Positions 62,301-64,000 of a DNA stretch of 64,000 nucleotides are shown here, piece after piece. The notes below the pieces were generated by a model. It did not search any database. It had not been told where the DNA came from and saw only the letters and a program-made list of their open reading frames with translations. How positions within the stretch are numbered: position 1 is the stretch's first letter; every line of letters starts with the position of its first letter. This stretch comes from GAS368 sp965227745. Its GTDB lineage: Bacteria; Verrucomicrobiota; Verrucomicrobiia; Opitutales; Opitutaceae. The stretch lies in assembly GCA_965227745.1 (NCBI GenBank), contig OZ245769.1, forward strand, positions 744,001-808,000. The letters run 5' to 3'. The translations under genes were made by a program, and so were the position numbers.

Positions 62301-64000
62301 CACAGCGGGATAGAGCGAGGGATTGCGCTGGGTACGCGAGGTCTCGGTGCCTTTGAAGCCACCATATAGCGCGAGGCCTGGGCGGAGCAGATATTGATTG
62401 CGGACCGAGTAGGTGGAGCCCGGGCGATAAGTCCCTTGGGCGACCCAGATTTCAGAATAGTCCTGTGCGCCGGCGATGGCGTCCTCGATGGTCGTGTAGG
62501 CGTCGGCCCAGGTGACGCCATTTTTCGCCCCCGTAGCTGCGGCATTGACGTAGATACGGTTGCCCCGAATGCCCGTAAACGCGACGGAAGAAGCCGTGCC
62601 CACCAAAGCGGTCGAAGTGACCTCGACGTGGAAAGTCCAGCCATCCATCTCGGGCGGCGGCTGAGTGATGACCAGCGTGCCCGTGCTCTGGCCGGAAATA
62701 CCAAATCCCGCGGGCAAGGCGACGAAGCCCTGGCCGTCACCACGGTTGACCGTCCAACTATACGTGAGCGTCCCCGGCAGGTTGGCCGACGGCGTCACCG
62801 TGATCGTGTAGACGAGATCGCCGTTGCCGTTGAATGTGCGGACCACGCGGAGCTGCGAATTTACAAAGGCCCCGTCGGCACCTTGGTACTCGTAGGCACC
62901 GATATCGATCTTGGTACCTGCGCTGCGAGCCAGTCCGTCATTGTCGAGGGGACGCAGGGGATCGACCGTGCCGTTACCCTTGTCGATCGTCGGGGACGTG
63001 GCGGTCGGACGAAGATTGGCTGAGGCTTCATTGGCAAACTTCGGGTCGGCGGTAAAATTCCCGCTGCCGAGATTATTACTTATGCCGTGGATGAGGGAGT
63101 AATTGACGCGGTAAGACATGCCGACGGTCGCGGCCGCAAACTGCGTGTCCTGCCGGACGGTGCCGCCGCGCCCGTTCTTCCAGAAGATACAGTTTTCGAT
63201 TTCCATCAGGCCGCCACCGGGCGGATCGAAGCCGTAGCCGCCGCCGCGCAAACCGACGCCGGTTTGATTATTGTAGAACGTGCAGTTTTTGACGCTCGTG
63301 TAGGAATTCCCGGCGATCACCGCACCCGACTGGGTGAGATCCGAGTACGCGTTGACGAAAGGGATGTCGTTGTTGGCGAACACCGAGTTGGTGACGTAGG
63401 CGCCCTCCGAGCTGCTCGCCATGACCAGGGCCGCCCCGCCGTAGCCGCCGGCGTGATTATTGGAGAGGGTACAGCGATCGATCAGCACGCGTCCGGATAT
63501 GTAGGCGCCACCACCGACGTCCTCGGCGGAGTTGGCCGTGATTTTGCAGTCGACGAGCTGGGTGAACGTGGACCCGGACGTGTAGAGGCCGCCACCTTGG
63601 AAGCTGGCGGTGTTGCCCGTGATGGTGACATTGCGCAAGGTGAGGCGCGCATTGGTGGCGACGATGCCGCCGCCATTGTCGGGGCTTTGTCCGCCCGTGA
63701 TCGTAAAGCCATCGAGATACGCGACCGTGGTGCGCGTGCCGAGCGCGATGACGTGCGCGCTGCGGACCGTGCCAGAGATCTCGTTGATTTTACCGCTCAA
63801 CGTGGTGATCGCGGTCGAGAGATTGCGCTGGTCGGGGTCCAATTCCGTCCCGGAGAAACCGCCGTAGGCGCGGGTGCCTTCGCCGAGGGTAAACGCCGCG
63901 GCGCGATCACCCGTCATGCTCGGGTAGTAGGTGCCGGCGGCCACCCACACCTCCGCATTGGTCTGCGCCAGCGCGCCCTTGAGATCGCTGGTCGCGTTAT
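47331..64000 (-). CDS. Giant beta-helix/FG-GAP/cadherin-like surface protein, N-terminus beyond right edge
   Basis: The frame is open for over 5,550 codons to the right edge. Upstream of the first in-window start codon (GTG 63950) it still reads NATSDLKGALAQTNAEVWVA, in register with later modules, so the true start is outside. Seven modules of about 430-530 residues each begin with an SW.TAY...LWVA.GTY stretch and an LYGGF.GTET.R-like line, form a right-handed beta-helix, and end mostly in DIGAYEF plus an Ig-like domain (module starts near 64000, 62560, 61230, 59750, 58230, 56690, 55095). A block of seven FG-GAP repeats (DxDGDGxxD, 53130-52150) follows, then cadherin-like repeats and two more beta-helix units, and a C-terminal domain ending GRFYRAVRNE. 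No PEP-CTERM or autotransporter barrel. Likely a cell-surface adhesin or polysaccharide binder. Confidence 0.92.
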   Translation of the reverse strand, partial: NATSDLKGALAQTNAEVWVAAGTYYPSMTGDRAAAFTLGEGTRAYGGFSGTELDPDQRNLSTAITTLSGKINEISGTVRSAHVIALGTRTTVAYLDGFTITGGQSPDNGGGIVATNARLTLRNVTITGNTASFQGGGLYTSGSTFTQLVDCKITANSAEDVGGGAYISGRVLIDRCTLSNNHAGGYGGAALVMASSSEGAYVTNSVFANNDIPFVNAYSDLTQSGAVIAGNSYTSVKNCTFYNNQTGVGLRGGGYGFDPPGGGLMEIENCIFWKNGRGGTVRQDTQFAAATVGMSYRVNYSLIHGISNNLGSGNFTADPKFANEASANLRPTATSPTIDKGNGTVDPLRPLDNDGLARSAGTKIDIGAYEYQGADGAFVNSQLRVVRTFNGNGDLVYTITVTPSANLPGTLTYSWTVNRGDGQGFVALPAGFGISGQSTGTLVITQPPPEMDGWTFHVEVTSTALVGTASSVAFTGIRGNRIYVNAAATGAKNGVTWADAYTTIEDAIAGAQDYSEIWVAQGTYRPGSTYSVRNQYLLRPGLALYGGFKGTETSRTQRNPSLYPAVVLGSYAAPARTENTVNYLLGYITSGYDTSLPCIIDGFQLSDAIYAVSSTGGSNGNIIFSNCTIQNALGAGLWVNDHSTMTLNNVTIARAQKGALRADNATLTVDHCLIAQNNGSSGAALTTYTSTVIVRDSTLADNSADYSPSGIYVGTGGILTLQRSIVWGNRDRGTTDATADLERTQLQTSFGGVINASNSIIQGTRTGTTYNVSGNIGEHPLFLDPSSLKYSLLPQSPAIALSAGAFPYVGTAATALHFRSLPSSSAFVTNVPAITYSAKWDANFTSYALSWQVDLGQGWKTPQEYGLTATTANTSTGATITLSKPSATTLPTFSIRAIAPGNVALPSARLQVTAPVTRYVRAGAPANGNGTSWATAYNSLRSALAAVSSGTELWVAAGTYNETLRVSGKLVGVELKQGVALYGGFAGTETLFSQRSLSVANTATIIGNLNANPSYSSFGQQVVLDGLTIIGAGTLPAADDRGFVIAESGSDALSVGEAGGVYRNLTISHTAGAGVHAHFAAATFESCTFKDAKMTAVTATGSVLRFIGCTFTNNQTASSGGAGGIDTNDGSLFIDGCVFADNRQGAVYVGGAGTNSSLVVLNSLFIRNKSYRGAAIATGAPTTVRNSTFADNQSDSNSCFVVFPTTVDVANSIFWGNRAFGSFVTGSLETQQIAPNSGGATITVRSSIVEGLSAYAGNNNLGYNPLFTTGYTLHPSSPAIDHASNQLLDDISSISSYANRLSGTTLDMGAYEFTGTPTTPVLLTSSPAATAVYVGAAPAFTVTGSAGTVAGLVWERLVSGSWVTVSGSEWQTASTSATATLTLTAATAANAGDYRYRIPSLNFTSPTFPVTVKSRTVVYVDGNRVAASGNGSSWATAFKTLPEAIASAPSALEIRMAAGTYTIGSVINYKPAMLILGGFPANLSVTDPALRNPAANEVRIVGSDLFVLDGRNNDMDTSTAFDGVSLESSRIGFTIINGASPLFRRCKFTHIDRTGMDVQFASSVLMEDCTFVDNVLTVVRLGSSSVGRIVRGTATGNINTFATVDAGATLSIEDSLFTLNGVIDSTYSTPITVRDANLNVIRSRFLTNTAIFLISSGGDSTTQIFDSIFARNNSGIVNVNGGKLVFRQATIVDNYQEGQVGISIASGSTLEARNSIFWGHRVTGRGIFIPQPEGQQIKMEGAWTMTNSTIEGLSTFATEATNSGYHPLFVDASVNNYALVAASPAVNTGNASYTSPFDVTGAARTGTPDRGAYEFTGTPLTPVTLLALPQSVSTYIGNTASFTVSGLAGLGSTIQWWRWDGTQRVALPADARLVVTTTSTGSTLEVRNVAATEPGGWVFTISGTTYQSPVLTITPVVRNIIYVDAAIARVKPQDQLDGKTWDTAYSRLDLALTKAPAGSEIWVMRGSYGVSDATSLVLRISGRQIYGGFTTKATDRSQRSADPGLTVFYGPITTILSITDTLFDGFTFTQGGLTSTANSRLNFNNCVVTRSLQGGIAVIGNSTLTLENSVVQSSYLEAVYVGETATFVANNSIFDGNGKNTARGTLTASGTSSAIFNGCTIRNEGGIYFGTTMAVSGGAQVVVNRSRIYNTITQNVVRVSDAGSNFVFRNSLFYDNRSQNAPFSVVGATASIIQSTFDFNQSDWESGNAVVSGGGTLTIKNSILWGGRSIRSAIYDALTVEQQQARVYGTGTLTVDHSIIQGFTSTPGTGNFGSLPLFTDELNRDFSLQATSPAIGAGDTTLSHTLYPLDYAGGARVVSSAADIGAYEFSGTVSSPVNVIAVPVPTTVASGNNAQFSVRASAGAGGAQFIWEVETSPGVFAALPSDGTYTVTVNGDISTLTINAAPANLDGKRFRFRLSGSPIGAAPVTLTVRNTRVIYVNVAATATPADGTTWDKAYRTLPEALANWTLGAELWVSNATYTLTSTITPLEAMRIYGGFNGTETTRDERVATARTVLARSTSGTTIIDFPASGAFSRNTVIDSFSFQGSATTQSGITCNTASPTITNCGFQNFSVREAIVLNTQSNPLIQRCAFRYNTAGSIFAQSSTTEILSSRFEDLARNTNGATGQTGSAIFFNGNRTGSEQSIVRDSVFLHSSEGVLRIENGTDALFERCAFLDNTATASSVVATTTGTTVEFRHSLIARNTNTSSRGVINNNGSLKLVNVTLANNTIAYWSNHAGALENNGTLVVDNSILWGNRATGASGLVTTEQHQIYSPSGITPIFHTSIIEGLSAYTGNANTAFDPLFDTRTGYEFQLTAVSPAIDSGSNATAQLPGTDLAGNNRQYGTVVDVGAYEYSSAPSSTTVALALANSTDANSRVLRTWVGLPGSVTVNGTADTLAMLYWQMLVDGQWTDLPTDGTFTASVTGTTATLTVTTASDTIADRTVRFSIAGSPYVSPSYTVTTRARIVYFRADAAGGGDGTSWDKAFNNLQTAIDLTPDHSELWLKSGLYGSTLDTTTFKRGQRVYGGFAGTESDRAQRSATARTQLRTIVAMNDTDASNSWDSIAFDLAGFTMTNSGGTFRNCAFNPYTLHEVTLNNTTQSVVMEACTIPSNGSGTHVTQNGGTLTVRSSTFAGLISSVILSNGGNLVVEDCAFTNSGGIELNGTTNAAIRRTTFTSVTGPLLATNVTGTLEVSDSTFDSCSSRGSGRAPINLTLVADFRLERSKVRTSYSGTVSVIYADSSTISVRNSYFAENTTGTASYGARFINSTTSIVGLTAVNNLRFSFEGGSATVANSLIWNATATFQIEANEIVASNGAVMNVHHSLIRGLNTYAGGTGNIGYNPRLTFANGYWVLGSESPARNAGDSSLVVTDEKDFYGNARLVGAAVDIGAAENQTADELAAARVLDINVTRSVVGAYLEITHATTIGGLVWQINTGSGWVTLSAGQIDSDTTTASTRALRLKWNIALQGARVRLFSSNYTSPEITLDFGASTGVNGSVLAITPTPDSRAASTKPTISASLSHAYAAGTLTDDKFVVHGSQRGRLTTASGKRGTLTTDVGNPTLTPGVTFAAGEVIEVTLARSLATALGGTFTPYVSRFSIPWSSRAGSFRQGASLSSVVTGTITGVAAGDLNNDGRTDLMFAGDSSAWIYLGNGVGGFTQLPLGLAGGWTAFAIADFDGNGRIDFAGSRSGTSLFVSTISADSTTTQPLTAALPYAGTRLLAGDFNGDGKQDLLVLGDSNAGVDGELLLLNTGASFVPASTQRFGSTERTREALVADLNHDGALDFVQVGATTGDITVWLNDGNGVFTTTATIRVAGTQTIALTDVDGDGWTDLVIAGGTGVDTLHIWRNDRTGKLEHIRSLQAGPIVQLAAADFDGDGDNDIVTISGTAPDKLWLNDGKGAFTATDLGWTSSGATAAAQLAVADLNNDGAPDLVLPQGARPIFWMPGIYFPGFAVTMLEGDTKAFAASDFTSPIVTNLGYIFSGFQVTALPTKGVLKLNGTAVTLNQNLSLADLSGLTFVSTKNLYGDDFFLLAPRDAGGVSPTGRVSLNITRVVDKPVVTDQVISAVAQVPRTITLLAVHPENEGMTYSIPVQPAHGTLATTSVAGTYTYTAAAGYLGSDSFSFTVSDAFANNVPGTVQITVADNRLTVTSAADSGAGTLRAHLATAAAQGGAWRIDFNASLANATINLSTLGDTALGKSAFLITNDITIDGTNAPGLIIRRDPAVDELRHFRVASTGRLVLKKLILRGGRTRGAPARGGAIYSAGAVELTNVQVDFNEALGTTATDIAEGGAIYGTGISFDTTDSVFASNSANGILNPGSGGAIYLLHGNSRIKSASFSNNTAPTKGADVLLASTTARSTSRWETTTVPGLAIQTSNGQLDIVARESTLPATMEAYVARIAPQSITGYNVVVPVSMTGLYNLLRLSDGAFPPNWIGVRSAGTLEAPTADGIIFIPPVNTNASLTLRIQALGASGMTYTEEFVASVSVANSAPPTGGVQSVVARAGEAVDITLVGQVAASETATYTITDFPAKGVLTNGVTQITGSNLTTARTVSYTAAANASGTDQFYYIVRDSRNRGALGRVDISVRPTSYAVTTIQEFIDALKVAQSTPGNVTITLSSDLAGKSIPLNSIGTTVPNLGPTIASVEGNLTIDGTAAPGVILEQNLGSRLFYVAPGASLVLRNLTLSGGTISSASGLPNGGAGIYNRGSVQLESVTVRDCIVHNASGSFGAGLMNDGGTVTMTDTVLANNRIFRDGAGGGDGHAIHSINGAVSLTRVTFTQTLPELYGISFVSYSATSGASSLTLNDSTVPSLLTATSGTGALTINAGTSSVAGPGLFSIGALDSVSIYGVATIPLTLTNGPATSLTATSLNTTTLPNSWITLPGTLAAPKVKILTSSPTLGATPKVRVTATSGAITFNRDIPVTLSARVTPLALPQTVIVATSTPTDITLTATVPALVTPSFTIVASPQHGNLTGTGATRRYTPVTNYVGTDSFTFRVTDDNGVQSAPATVSITVTAQGAPFFENAGSNTVGAKGLVLDVYIAGNHSAGFTEAQALQYEVVAGQGQARGTAVAEVVNIGDATNPYFIAYVHYTPATNGVFSDTFTVLIRDQYGQTATAVYNVYMMDPALNTPPTITGMTLAPTKIAISSTTTAQPFATASVIDPESPPQNVSVTVMAPDATKGELTNVDFSDGVFPTLDGYEDHTDPDTGEIISTPINYRFFFTGTPASVTAKLRKIGYRTLSSRTLAPGYTEDIPLTLNVADDFTVYGAEPTYHLTLRMTVPAQSPVALASSVTALINTPKTFTLAASHPDGLALTYSFQSTPLRGTLSGTAPNLTYTPNAGVFGSDSFVYRVTDSTGNFATATVSIFINRPPVAADDALSRPTGQVAKISTVTLLANDSDPDGDALTFVSAAATSTLGVTVNVIDGWVYYAPSAAITANDSITYTVRDARGATSTGTLRITVEAPPPSTRTNLSITARTGVGETGVALSYAGIAGRSYTIQVSTDLVTWTTLATATANSLGVYTVNDPDAPPDGAGRFYRAVRNE
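52150..53130 (-). other. Seven FG-GAP calcium-binding repeats in the giant protein
   Basis: DLNNDGRTDLM, DFDGNGRIDFA, DFNGDGKQDLL, DLNHDGALDFV, DVDGDGWTDLV, DFDGDGDNDIV and DLNNDGAPDLV recur every 45-52 residues. Seven such loops are what a closed seven-bladed beta-propeller (as in integrin alpha chains) needs. Confidence 0.85.

Overview
The window is high-GC and reads as chromosomal DNA of a Gram-negative verrucomicrobium, most likely an Opitutaceae-type bacterium. That is inferred from gene content: PEP-CTERM proteins, a TIGR02597-type protein, several prepilin-like proteins, an mcsA-mcsB-clpC cluster next to Gram-negative envelope genes (TolC, ExbB/ExbD, PpiD-like), and a very large secreted beta-helix protein. 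Species cannot be fixed from the sequence alone. I saw no tRNA, rRNA, CRISPR array, transposase or prophage.

Layout. 1-5273 (minus) is most of one gene for a double-length, tandemly fused UvrA; its C-terminus lies beyond the left edge. 5447-7352 (minus) holds a DeoR regulator and a family 4 glycosyltransferase. 7390-10931 (plus) holds a holin_4-type membrane protein, dihydrolipoyl dehydrogenase and a secreted M28 peptidase, followed by about 450 bases with three different hairpin repeats. 11380-14010 (minus) holds a CBS/DRTGG family II pyrophosphatase and a pseudopilin. 14162-22097 (plus) holds ilvE, the protein quality-control set mcsA-mcsB-clpC, a secreted transglutaminase-like protein and a small membrane protein. 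22228-28142 (minus) holds a hybrid sensor kinase overlapping a LuxR-type response regulator, then a LysR regulator divergent from leuC-leuD (28330-30371, plus). exbB-exbD follow. From 31818 to the right edge everything is on the minus strand: a small pilin/membrane cluster, tolC, a zinc-ribbon protein, a PpiD-like chaperone, a Tat-type sugar isomerase-like protein, a three-gene flavin oxidase cluster, and a surface-protein operon.

The surface-protein operon (64000 to 44094) is the standout. A partial gene of more than 5,550 codons encodes seven beta-helix modules, a seven-repeat FG-GAP region and cadherin-like repeats. It is followed, 10 bases on or overlapping, by a P-domain/PEP-CTERM protein, a TIGR02597 protein and a second PEP-CTERM protein. 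The 3' end of that last gene is repeated almost exactly (86 of 87 bases) 3.5 kb away as an orphan fragment, so the flavin oxidase cluster lies between two direct repeats. The other recurring theme is short repeats: purine-rich GAGAGCTGAG arrays (one read through in frame inside uvrA), REP-like hairpins, a 9-base microsatellite and a 170-base tandem duplication.

Shared metabolic themes are branched-chain amino acids (ilvE, leuC, leuD), protein quality control (McsA/McsB/ClpC, PpiD-like) and envelope export (TolC, ExbBD, pseudopilins, PEP-CTERM sorting).
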